From positions 1-50,592 of the forward strand of contig PABI01000036.1 in the NCBI GenBank assembly GCA_002699125.1: a stretch of DNA of 50,592 nt, in the 5' to 3' direction. Shown here piece by piece: positions 15,784 through 23,488 of this stretch (positions within the stretch are counted from its first letter, which is position 1; the number at the start of each line of letters is the position of its first letter). The position numbers and the translations under genes are program-made. The notes beneath the pieces were generated by a model. That model had not been told where the DNA came from. It worked only from the letters and a program-made list of their open reading frames with translations, and did no database searches. This DNA is from Anaerolineaceae bacterium (lineage in GTDB: Bacteria; Chloroflexota; Anaerolineae; Promineifilales; Promineifilaceae).

Positions 15784-16146
15784 TCAGACCTGCAATCGTT
15801 GGCACAAAGTTTCATAATCTTCGGCTTCAATGTCAAACTTCTCGTCCCCGGAGTCACCAAAGCCGGCGGTGACGCTGTCCTTTTCGGGCACGTTCACGTA
15901 GGCGGTGCGCATCCCGGCCATGTTTTCCAGAGCGCGCAGATGCATCTCATCTGAATTCAGCCACGGTAAGTTGCCGTGTCTTACCTGCGTATGAATTTCA
16001 AACATCGCCTCGCGCCACGCATAGGCAAACGCCTCGCCATCAATTGGTTGGCCGTGGGCCTGGGCCAATGCTTGAATTTGTTCCCGAGCCGTGTTTTTCC
16101 AGTCGAAGATCGTGCCGCCGACGTCAAAAAATAGGGCTTTGATCAT
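15784..16146 (-). pseudogene. HAD-superfamily hydrolase with large internal deletion
   Basis: The frame is open (about 120 residues, ATG at 16146 with GGGAGG upstream), but only the two ends of a type II haloacid-dehalogenase-like protein are present. The N-terminus has motif I (ALFFDVGGTIFDW) and the cap start (EAFAYAWREAMFE, HGNLPWLNSDEMHLRALEN). It then runs directly into the family C-terminus (GMRTAYVNVPEK, FDIEAEDYETLCQRL). Motif II Ser/Thr, motif III Lys and the motif IV acidic pair are missing; normal length is about 220-240. An in-frame loss of about 100 residues is the simplest reading, and hydrolase activity is unlikely. Confidence 0.7.
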
Positions 16147-16208
16147 GTTCAAAATTACCTCCCAGCAGTTTGCCTGCGCCTATTGCCGTTTAATTCCAAC
16201 CATTATGA

Positions 16209-17201
16209 CTAAGCGATTCTTTCTACTATCGTTGAGTAGAAAACTTCGCCAATGCCAAGCGTTTTGTCTGCTTCGATAATTGTTTTTGTGACAGTATAGT
16301 CAGCTGTTTTTTCATTATGGGCCTCGATAAAGGGTAAGCCGGGCGCGTAACAAAATTTCCCACCCAGTTTTAAGCTGGATAACAGGCTCATGTATAATCT
16401 GGCATATTTTTGGGCTTTCTCAGAATTGTGTAGATGGGTGTGAATAAAATGGGTTGAGAATGATTGGTGGGCGATAATTGTCCCCCAACGCGCTGAGCCA
16501 AAATCAAACGCAAACCAATCCTGCTGCACAAAATTTGGCAAAGCGGGCACAAGCCGATCGAGGCCGATGGCGATACGGCCGTTCTCTCGCAAATAGGTGA
16601 CCAAATTCCCCGATTCACCACAGCCAATATCCAGAATTGGGTCTGCTAATTCGGCCGTATCCAGACCCAAAAGGTGCAGTTGGAATTGAGGGGAATATTC
16701 TGCACAGGGCACCGTTTTGAGCAACGGGTTTTTTTGAAGATCGCCTGGTTGATAAGCCGCACAGTATGATGACAAGATGAGCCGTAACCGCTCGTGATGT
16801 TTCTGTAAAACGGCCGCATATAAATTGGCTAAGTCTTCAATGGTATCTGCTTGTTCCAACGCATTCTTGAGCTGTAAGAGAAAATCATGGTATTGGGCCA
16901 GCAATAGCTCATCATAGAATTGGGGGAAATTGATAAACTGGTTTCGTTGATACGTATAATTTTTTGTAGAACGAATGCAATATGTACTTAGGGCTGCCAG
17001 ATGTTGCTCGTCCGACAAATAGTTGGCTATTTCTTCTCGATAACGATAGGAAAAATCCAAGAAACCGGGTTGAAAAGATTGAAATAAATGATTGGAGAAA
17101 ATGTAATCTGCCAGACTTTGCGCAGCTTTTGCTTCATATCTCTGGTCAATTGAGCGTAGAAGTAGGGCTTCTAATTCGGAAGGATTGAGATGGTGCGACA
17201 T
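16209..17201 (-). CDS. Class I SAM-dependent methyltransferase
   Basis: 330 residues. SAM motif I is ILDIGCGESGNLVTYLRENG with acidic end IGLDRL (motif II), followed by VQQDWFAFDFGSARWGTIIAHQSFSTHF and a late LKLGGKFCYAPGLPF strand, all standard for the Rossmann methyltransferase fold. The first ~180 residues are a helical domain with no family I recognise (FINFPQFYDELLLAQYHDFLLQL). Acceptor unknown. It lies 35 bases downstream of the MazF-like gene on the same strand and could share its transcript. One octamer is present. Confidence 0.75.
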   Translation of the reverse strand: MSHHLNPSELEALLLRSIDQRYEAKAAQSLADYIFSNHLFQSFQPGFLDFSYRYREEIANYLSDEQHLAALSTYCIRSTKNYTYQRNQFINFPQFYDELLLAQYHDFLLQLKNALEQADTIEDLANLYAAVLQKHHERLRLILSSYCAAYQPGDLQKNPLLKTVPCAEYSPQFQLHLLGLDTAELADPILDIGCGESGNLVTYLRENGRIAIGLDRLVPALPNFVQQDWFAFDFGSARWGTIIAHQSFSTHFIHTHLHNSEKAQKYARLYMSLLSSLKLGGKFCYAPGLPFIEAHNEKTADYTVTKTIIEADKTLGIGEVFYSTIVERIA

Positions 17202-17236
17202 ATCACTTTTCTGTACTCTTTCTGCGAATTGCTTGA

Positions 17237-17650
17237 CTACCGGTTAAAAAACGAGTTTTGCAGCAGCCGCATTCCGGCCAAAATCTGTTGGATACGCGGC
17301 TCGCTTAACGAGCCGATCTGTTCACCGAGCTGTGATTTGTTGACGGCCGATACCTTGGAAACCACAACGACACTTTGCTTGGGCAAATTGGCTTCGCCTA
17401 CCTCAAGCAATACATTCCCGGGGGCGTTGGCCTGCTTTAAGTTTGTTGTCAGGGCGCAAACGACGACCGAATGAATCCGGCTGTGGTTAAAGAGATTCTC
17501 CTGAACAACCACATAGGGATGGGGGTAAAAACCAAGGTTAGCTTCCTCTGGGTTATCGGAACGGATCCAGAAAATGTCGCCTTGATGGATAATTCTGGCC
17601 TCGCTATCAAAGGCGGCTTTTTCTGGTTCATCTGAATCGATCGGTTTCAT
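17237..17650 (-). CDS. MazF/PemK-like toxin, apparently without antitoxin
   Basis: 137 residues with the MazF fold pattern: QGDIFWI at the start of the SH3-like barrel, PHPYVVVQENLFN, SRIHSVVVCALTTNLK, PGNVLLEVGEANLPKQSVVVVSKVSAV and the C-terminal helix RIQQILAGMRLL. Known members are mRNA interferases. It has an acidic N-terminal extension of about 20 residues. No antitoxin-sized gene lies in the 146 bases upstream, and downstream is the methyltransferase, so this copy is an orphan or uses an antitoxin elsewhere. No strong ribosome site. Confidence 0.8.
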   Translation of the reverse strand: MKPIDSDEPEKAAFDSEARIIHQGDIFWIRSDNPEEANLGFYPHPYVVVQENLFNHSRIHSVVVCALTTNLKQANAPGNVLLEVGEANLPKQSVVVVSKVSAVNKSQLGEQIGSLSEPRIQQILAGMRLLQNSFFNR

Positions 17651-17781
17651 GCGTCTTTGTGCTGCCTTATGCTAACGGCCGTAACCATCACACTGTCTTG
17701 TCGCTGAATTATGGCGGCTGCTTCTGACCAGCGCAACAACATGAAGCCCACCAGCCGGGATCATGTGCCCACGGCCGTCTT

Positions 17782-17790
17782 TGTTATAAT
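17782..17790 (+). promoter_or_regulatory. Extended -10 promoter with probable leaderless start
   Basis: TGTTATAAT (extended -10) ends 6 bases before the ATG at 17797. Transcription would start at or next to the ATG, giving a leaderless message. No good -35 is visible, as is common for extended -10 promoters. Confidence 0.6.
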
Positions 17791-17796
17791 GGCCGC

Positions 17797-18519
17797 ATGT
17801 TTTTTCGCAAGCAAAACGGACTTTGGCTGCTGGTTCTGTGCTTAATGGCTTGCCAGGCCGCACCTGCGGCAACGCCAATTGCGGAATCTTCCGTTACGGC
17901 TGACTCTTCTACCATGGTTACGGCCGTACCAACTGCATCAGCCACGCCTATTCCCACAAGGACGGCAACACTGCCGGTAAGTGGAACGGCCAGCGCGTCG
18001 ACGCCCTCAGCCACTGTTCGCCTGCCCACCCGTCCGCCCATGCCAACGCCGCCACCCCCGGCGTTTACCACTGAAGATGAGGCCGTCTCCTACAGCAACG
18101 AGGCGGGGCGGGTTTCGTTACAGCTGCCACCGCATACGGCCGTTTACGAAAACCTGCAACCCAGCGTGGATGGTGTTTTTGTGGAAGTGCCGCAAAGCTT
18201 CTCGCTCATTCGCGAGTCGCCCAATTATGCCATTTCTGTTGAGTGGACGGCCGTTGATGAAACGATGACCCTGCCCGACTTTGTGAACGAGCAAAGCACC
18301 TGTTTTGATGTGAATGGGGCTGGCGGTAAACAGGTGATCATTAGCGACGTCGACGCGCTGCTGTTCGATGAAACACTTTGCGGTGTGTTTTACACCGCTT
18401 ATCTTTACCTGCTGCACGACGCTACCGGCTATACCATCACCGTTCGCTCCTTTAAGCCGTACAGCGAGATCGCCACTTTTGTTCAGGAGCAGTTGGACAG
18501 CTTCACCATCACTGCATAA
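17797..18519 (+). CDS. Lipoprotein with Thr/Pro-rich linker
   Basis: 240 residues. LWLLVLCLMAC gives a lipobox, followed by a 70-residue Ala/Thr/Pro linker and a folded domain from about 85 to the end (EDEAVSYSNEAGRVSLQLP..., two cysteines in STCFDVNG and DETLCGVFY that could bridge). The domain resembles small PsbP/DUF-type beta-sandwich lipoproteins common in Chloroflexota, but I cannot name a family. Likely on the outer face of the membrane. A promoter with -10 6 bases before the ATG suggests a leaderless transcript. Confidence 0.65.
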   Translation: MFFRKQNGLWLLVLCLMACQAAPAATPIAESSVTADSSTMVTAVPTASATPIPTRTATLPVSGTASASTPSATVRLPTRPPMPTPPPPAFTTEDEAVSYSNEAGRVSLQLPPHTAVYENLQPSVDGVFVEVPQSFSLIRESPNYAISVEWTAVDETMTLPDFVNEQSTCFDVNGAGGKQVIISDVDALLFDETLCGVFYTAYLYLLHDATGYTITVRSFKPYSEIATFVQEQLDSFTITA

Positions 18520-18551
18520 CGTGGCCCAGCGCTGCGAACCATCACCATTCC

Positions 18552-19652
18552 TCAGGCGGCCATGCCCAGCACCACAGACCGCTGCATAACGGCGTCGATT
18601 AACGCCTGGTATTGGGCCTGGGCCATGCTCAGGTGCTCGGCCTGGAGCTGGTGCACAATCTCGTCCAGGTTTACGCCCACTTTCGCCAGCCGGTCCAGAT
18701 GGTCTTCGGCACCGCCAATATCCAGCGTTAGCGTGGGAGCGATTTTGCCGCTTTTCTGGAAAGCGGCCAGCGTGTCTGGGGTAAAAGTGATCACAGTATC
18801 CTGGCCGATGAGGGCATTGGTGTAATGTGTCAGCGGCAGCCCCGGATCCGACGGCGTGATACGGGTCCATTTGGGGCGCATCGGCCGTGCTTTATGCCGG
18901 GCCAGCTGTTCCCAGCGCGGCCCAAAAAAGATTTGTCGGTAGCGCTGGTAAAGCAGTTTGGCCAGGGCGATGCCTGTTTTGCCGCACAGTTCGGGCGCAT
19001 CTTTGGCCCGCAGTACCGGGTCTATCGCGGCGTCAATCGCCCCCACAGAAAATGAGGCAACGGCCGTTGGCATCACCCGCCACATGCAGTCAGAAGCCAG
19101 CAGCAGCTCCAGCCCGGCAATGTACGCCTGGGCGGCCCGCTCAAAATCGGTGATCGTGAAAACGTGGGTGATGTTTAGGGATTCGCAGTCGCCGGCCAGG
19201 GTGCGGATGGCGTCGCAGCCTTCCAGCGTCGCCGGAATTTCAACCATAGCATTGACGCGATCCATACCGTAGAGCGTATGTTTAGCTGTGGCGGCTGTTT
19301 TTGTGGCGCTTTCAGCCAGGGAGGGATCTATTTCCAGGCTGACGTAGCCGTCCCAACCGTCGGTGGCCTCATACACTTTGTGCAGCAGGTCGGCGGCCAA
19401 ACGGCCGTCATCCATCATCAACCATTCGTGAATGTGGCGGTACGGGATGCCTTCTAGCATGAGCCGGTTAATGTCTTCATCGTAATCGTCGTGTTGCACA
19501 ATCGTTTGGGCGAAAACGGCCGCATTGGCCGTGACGCCCTGAATACCATTGTCAATCGCCTGGCGAAATTCACCGGACATGATGTAATTATGGCGCATGT
19601 AGTTCAACCAGGTGGATTGACCCAATTTGTGGAGATCGTGGAGCTTGGACAT
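18552..19652 (-). CDS. Transaldolase-fold protein lacking the Schiff-base lysine
   Basis: 366 residues from the ATG at 19652, chosen because AAAGGAG lies 5-10 bases upstream. The overall pattern is that of actinobacterial/chloroflexal transaldolase: STWLNYMRHNYI, WDGYVSLEIDPSLAESATKT, VNAMVEIPATLEGCDAI, AYIAGLELLL, GKTGIALAKLLYQRY and YTNALIGQDTV. In active enzymes the lysine of the MVKIPAT-type motif forms the Schiff base with the sugar; here it is Glu138 (GAA, 19239-19241). Nearby conserved NVTLIFS, ASFFVSRVD and LWASTG segments are also altered (NITHVFT, ASFSVGAID, KWTRITP). It is therefore probably not an active transaldolase. Confidence 0.8.
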   Translation of the reverse strand: MSKLHDLHKLGQSTWLNYMRHNYIMSGEFRQAIDNGIQGVTANAAVFAQTIVQHDDYDEDINRLMLEGIPYRHIHEWLMMDDGRLAADLLHKVYEATDGWDGYVSLEIDPSLAESATKTAATAKHTLYGMDRVNAMVEIPATLEGCDAIRTLAGDCESLNITHVFTITDFERAAQAYIAGLELLLASDCMWRVMPTAVASFSVGAIDAAIDPVLRAKDAPELCGKTGIALAKLLYQRYRQIFFGPRWEQLARHKARPMRPKWTRITPSDPGLPLTHYTNALIGQDTVITFTPDTLAAFQKSGKIAPTLTLDIGGAEDHLDRLAKVGVNLDEIVHQLQAEHLSMAQAQYQALIDAVMQRSVVLGMAA

Positions 19653-19820
19653 GTTAACTCCTTTCTCAAGTGGGGTCATTGAGGCATGATGGAAAATTAT
19701 TGGTCAAGGACAATTCCATGCAGGCGTTTCTTTTTGCGCAAATACACGCCTGACATGATAAGTACAGTATAGAGGAAAACAGGTGGCCACCACCAGTTAC
19801 AAAACTCACATGAAGCGATA

Positions 19821-20306
19821 TTATTTGTGCTGAGTTGTATCCGGGGTGCTGCCTGCCGTGAGGATTTGCTGAAGGAGGGTGATTTGTCCGGCGTGAAACG
19901 CTTCATGCGTGGCATATTCCAGCAGATGATCGGCAAGCGGCCGTTCATCATGAAGCGCAGCCAGGGCATCTGGGCCGGTGCGGGCCAGGGCTGCCAGCAG
20001 CAGCTTCTGGGTGCGTTCCAGGTCGTGGCGTAAGGCTTCAAATGGTATCGCTGCGGCGCTTTCGGCCGTTGGGCGGCTGCCGGGGATGAACAATTTGCAT
20101 ATTTCCCAGGGCCAAATCGACGGCACGTCCAGCAGCGTGAGAAAGTTGGCGCGGGAAACCACTACGTGGCCCACCAGCCAATGCAGGGGATTGAGCCCCG
20201 GCAGCGGCGGGCGCAGGCTCTCGCTGTGGGTGATGGGGGTAATGGCCTGCCTGATTTGCCTATAGTTTTCGCTAAAGCGGGCGTCTAACATCTTTGCAGT
20301 TAGCAT
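19821..20306 (-). CDS. DinB-superfamily protein
   Basis: 161 residues. NPLHWLVGHVVVSRANFLTLL and HEAFHAGQITLLQQIL carry the metal-binding histidines of the DinB four-helix fold. Function unknown; members include thiol S-transferases. The start is 6 bases after the stop of the upstream SRPBCC gene, so it belongs to a three-gene minus-strand operon (21117 down to 19821). Between its end and the transaldolase start (19653-19820) I see no gene. Confidence 0.8.
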   Translation of the reverse strand: MLTAKMLDARFSENYRQIRQAITPITHSESLRPPLPGLNPLHWLVGHVVVSRANFLTLLDVPSIWPWEICKLFIPGSRPTAESAAAIPFEALRHDLERTQKLLLAALARTGPDALAALHDERPLADHLLEYATHEAFHAGQITLLQQILTAGSTPDTTQHK

Positions 20307-20312
20307 ATTTTC

Positions 20313-20756
20313 TTAATTCTCCACATAGCCTTGATCCCAGGTACGTTCCGGATCATGGGTGCGCAAATCGACGTTGAAATCCACGGCCGTTTTCAAAGCC
20401 AATAGTACCGACACCCAGCCGGCAATCACCTCGGTGCGGTGTTGAGCCGGTACGCCTTCGTCGGTCAGCGTCAAATCAGTGCCGTCTTGCCCATCTTCTT
20501 CCAGCATAAACGTGGCGACTGAGTTGCCAATGTACTGCACGGCAAACCGGTGGGGTGGGTCCGCCTGCAAAATCTGGGCGTCCCAACTGAAGCCATTGGG
20601 GAAGGTGAAGTGGATGATGTTTTCGGTTTGAACGGCCGTTTCTGCCCAAAAGCTGGCGCGCCCTGCATCTGTAGATAATGCTCGGTACACTTCATCAATG
20701 GTCGATTGTAGATGGAGCCGCCAGCGAATCATGTTTGGATCGTCTTGGAAGGCCAT
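20313..20756 (-). CDS. SRPBCC-domain protein
   Basis: 147 residues from the ATG at 20756 (AAAGGGA upstream); an ATG at 20777 would overlap the previous gene. Pattern IRWRLHLQSTIDEVYRALSTDAGRASFWAE, then FSWDAQILQADPPHRFAVQYIG and a long C-terminal helix VIAGWVSVLLALKTAVDF, is that of the AHSA1/START group. Ligand unknown. Middle gene of an operon with a hypothetical protein and a DinB-fold protein. Confidence 0.8.
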   Translation of the reverse strand: MAFQDDPNMIRWRLHLQSTIDEVYRALSTDAGRASFWAETAVQTENIIHFTFPNGFSWDAQILQADPPHRFAVQYIGNSVATFMLEEDGQDGTDLTLTDEGVPAQHRTEVIAGWVSVLLALKTAVDFNVDLRTHDPERTWDQGYVEN

Positions 20757-20769
20757 GTTGGATTCCCTT

Positions 20770-21117
20770 TCACTCATTCAAATTCACATGCCATTGAACG
20801 CCGTTTTGGTCCATTGTGGCCACAGAAAAGTCCATATGACCGGAGAAAACATACAGCTCTGCAGTAAACTGCCTGCTGCCGATGAAGGTTCTAAACTGTT
20901 CTGATGTGTTGTGCAGCTCTGTGTAATACGCATTCAATTTTGCCAACAGGGCGACTGCCTGCTGTTTGGATGGTCGAGAAAAGGCGTCCAGGCGATAACG
21001 AAAAACCAATTTTGCTTCGTCTATAGTGGCCTCAACCTGAATACCATCCACCACAAAAGACGCCGATGAGGCAAGCTGCTGCATGATTTTTTCAGGGGTT
21101 GGGTTTATCGTTTTCAT
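20770..21117 (-). CDS. Hypothetical protein, 115 residues
   Basis: I do not recognise a family. The sequence has an N-terminal helix (PTPEKIMQQLASSASF), a strand (VDGIQVEATIDEAKLVFRYRLD), a helix with KQQAVALLAKLNAYYTEL and two C-terminal strands (FTAELYVFSG, FSVATMDQNGVQWHVNL), giving an alpha/beta layout without cysteines or obvious catalytic residues. AAAGGG precedes the ATG. It is first in the three-gene operon. The 171 bases upstream to the AT-rich island hold one octamer and no gene. Confidence 0.6.
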   Translation of the reverse strand: MKTINPTPEKIMQQLASSASFVVDGIQVEATIDEAKLVFRYRLDAFSRPSKQQAVALLAKLNAYYTELHNTSEQFRTFIGSRQFTAELYVFSGHMDFSVATMDQNGVQWHVNLNE

Positions 21118-21288
21118 TTGCCCTTTCTGTTTGGGTGAGGAACGGCCGTTGCCTCAAGCAAATATTATGCAAAAGTCAAAGAGATTTTTGCAATCAGAAA
21201 ACTCAAATTTGGCTTTTACTTGAGCAAATCACGAGAAATCTGTTTTCGATATCGATAGTTTTTTGTGATTTGCTTCATTAATCGTGAG

Positions 21289-22509
21289 CTAGTTTTGCTC
21301 ATCCCGAACCCACTGCCAGAATAGTGGCAAGGACTCACCTTGTAATTGAGGGATTGCCCATTCTTTCTTGTGTATATGCGGGTTTTTATACACTTTTGGC
21401 TCGGCGCTGAAAATACCCACCATCGCATATTCTTTAAAATCACCCGGATGAATACCAATAACCTTACCGCGTCTTCTTTCGGTATTGAAGTAATGTTGCC
21501 CTTGGAAATCTTCCCAGACGGCTTCTCCGCCATTCTCATTTATTCGCAGCAGTTTGACTCTAAAATCATTTCCAAGAGGAATAAAAGTTCTGGCTGCGTT
21601 CGCGATTGTTTCTTTGTCAGAAGGGTCTTTCCGTTCGACCGTTATTGGCAAACTCGGAGAACCCCTAAGGAAAACAGCTAAGTAGAACTCTTTTGCATCC
21701 TGAATTACAAAAAAGTCTGGACCATCATCTAGCCGTTCCTCCGGATTCGGACCTTGCATACGATAATATTGGTATCTAAGTGCGTTACCCCGTCGATTGC
21801 TCCATGGTTCCAGGAAATGGTGAGTAATGTATTGATGGTAAATACTGCCAGGACGATTCACATTATTCGCGGTTAGGCAAAAACTTTCATAAGCTTCCTT
21901 CTCATAAGGATAAGGATTGACCAATATGCGTTTGTCCGTTGCTATTAGAAAGCAGGTGGGAGTGCCTTTGTAGAGCCTGACTTGTTCCTCAGTTGCCCCT
22001 AGTTCACTAAGCAGTCTAATGGAATGGAATATTTCGTCAGCAATATCGCCAGAACTGCGGTCCTCCTGATTTTCTCGAAAACGCGAATACCATGGGTGAG
22101 TAAGTAAGATATTGAGTTCTTTTTTCTTGGACTCTTTAGGAATTGCCTTGCGAAGAATAATGCGAAATTCTGGAATCGTCTCTATCGCTCCTTTCAGAGA
22201 TGATCCTACAATGTACAATTTAGATTCTGTCCTATCAATATAGCTTTCAAGGTAAGGTATAAAATCGTGCAAAGCCTCTTGTCGATTCAGGTAAGCCATA
22301 TCAAGCCCCAGAGTATCGGCGCGATTTAACAAATCTAAACTTTTACGCATGCGAGTTATCTGTTCATGAAGATCAATAAGATATTCTCTCATTTCGCCTG
22401 TTACAAGCTCTGTTCTAACTCTCGAAAGTAAGGTCAAAGCTTCATGCAGGCTGGCAGACTCTAAGCGATCATGATCTTTTACATATTTTGATAAATCATT
22501 ATCGGTCAT
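21289..22509 (-). CDS. PLD-like (non-catalytic) protein of a putative conflict pair
   Basis: 406 residues from the ATG at 22509 (AAGGGA about 7 bases upstream; another ATG at 22524 lacks a site). An N-terminal coiled helix region (SLHEALTLLSRVRTELVTGEMREYLIDL) precedes a PLD-like middle part: SYIDRTESKLYIVGSSLKGAI, LNILLTHPWYSRFREN, SIRLLSELGATEEQVRLYKGTPTCFLIATDKRILVNPYPY. No HxK-D motif is seen, so it probably binds rather than cleaves a ligand. The C-terminal 150 residues (FVIQDAKEFYLAVFLRG..., YFNTERRRGKVIGIHPGDF) are unrecognised. It lies 37 bases behind an EAD-domain gene in an AT-rich, octamer-free block, so it is likely a transferred signalling or defence unit. Confidence 0.6.
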   Translation of the reverse strand: MTDNDLSKYVKDHDRLESASLHEALTLLSRVRTELVTGEMREYLIDLHEQITRMRKSLDLLNRADTLGLDMAYLNRQEALHDFIPYLESYIDRTESKLYIVGSSLKGAIETIPEFRIILRKAIPKESKKKELNILLTHPWYSRFRENQEDRSSGDIADEIFHSIRLLSELGATEEQVRLYKGTPTCFLIATDKRILVNPYPYEKEAYESFCLTANNVNRPGSIYHQYITHHFLEPWSNRRGNALRYQYYRMQGPNPEERLDDGPDFFVIQDAKEFYLAVFLRGSPSLPITVERKDPSDKETIANAARTFIPLGNDFRVKLLRINENGGEAVWEDFQGQHYFNTERRRGKVIGIHPGDFKEYAMVGIFSAEPKVYKNPHIHKKEWAIPQLQGESLPLFWQWVRDEQN

Positions 22510-22546
22510 TTTTATTCCCTTCATTTGAGCGAGCCTAAAAATAATT

Positions 22547-23263
22547 TTAGGAAAACTCCTCCAATATTGAAGCTAGTTTTTGAATGCTTTTTATATGGTC
22601 TTGAAGATTGTCCTGGCGAAATGTTTTGCGATCATTAATTAGATGATATGTATCTACTTGTCTGTATACATTTTCAATTATCTGATACATTTGAGAATAT
22701 TGTGAATATTCTTGCGAAATGACCTTGAGCTGAGTCGATAAATCTCGTATTAATAGTGAATCTTCTCTACCCAAAAAGGTAACAAAACCACCTTGAATTC
22801 CCTCGCCCGTAGAAAGGATCTCTTCCCACCACAGCAACGGTCTACCCGGCGTGTGAGGGAGCGATTTGGCCTTCAAGAATTCATCTAGCATCTTTGGTTT
22901 AAGAGCGTGTTTAATTTCCTGAAGATACGCAACTAATAAACTTTGTAACTCTCGAAGTATCATGGGAATTCGTAAATCATCCCCATGTCCTGAGCCTACT
23001 GCCGGCGATACGCTATCGGGTTCCAACGTGATTTTTGTAGTATCTGGCCAAACAATATGTGGTCTTTTTAACTGGCATAGTGCTACTAAGTGGCCTATTT
23101 CTCCGCGACGATACGTATGATAGATTAGCTCTATGATTTTTATCTGTCTTGTAAAACCTGGAATATCCTCATATTGAATTTTTAATTCAAAACAAAGCTC
23201 GCGTAAATCATCTTCCCCGAAAACAGATTTCATATTTCTGTAAAGTTTTATGTGCTCGCTCAT
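22547..23263 (-). CDS. Effector-associated (death-like) domain protein
   Basis: 238 residues from the ATG at 23263; a longer frame reaching 23386 would need a TTG start and has low similarity to anything. Residues 1-70 match the helical effector-associated domain pattern: L-x3-MKSVFGEDDLRELCFELKIQYEDIPG, then K-x-x-ELI and YRRGEIGHLVALCQLKRPHIVW, closest in memory to the EAD7/EAD1 type. These are adaptor domains that recruit effectors in bacterial NTPase- and caspase-like conflict systems. The rest (residues 90-238) is helical, with a WWEEILSTG segment, and unrecognised. It is followed on the same strand by the PLD-like gene, its likely partner. Confidence 0.65.
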   Translation of the reverse strand: MSEHIKLYRNMKSVFGEDDLRELCFELKIQYEDIPGFTRQIKIIELIYHTYRRGEIGHLVALCQLKRPHIVWPDTTKITLEPDSVSPAVGSGHGDDLRIPMILRELQSLLVAYLQEIKHALKPKMLDEFLKAKSLPHTPGRPLLWWEEILSTGEGIQGGFVTFLGREDSLLIRDLSTQLKVISQEYSQYSQMYQIIENVYRQVDTYHLINDRKTFRQDNLQDHIKSIQKLASILEEFS

Positions 23264-23488
23264 TAGGTTTTGAAGTGGATCGTGGATGCAAACGTTATGG
23301 AAGGGATGCACCTTTTGTTTTTTAATGTCCGCTGTGACCGCAAGGAAACATTTTATGACAAAATTAAAAGGTAATGACTGAAACAATTAGCCTGATTTTT
23401 GTAGTATAAAATGGGAAGTGCTTAATTGCAATGTGGAATGTGTCAGGAAAATATATTCAATAAATGGTCTGTCATTGAGGAATATCGC

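Noticed and set aside
19697..20041. 114-codon minus-strand frame with a hydrophobic C-terminus
   Set aside because: Most of it overlaps the DinB-fold gene in another frame; only the last ~35 codons are free and have no start signal of their own.
22547..23386. Longer start for the EAD protein at 23386
   Set aside because: The codon there is TTG without a ribosome site, and the added 41 residues show no domain; the ATG at 23263 begins right at the EAD.
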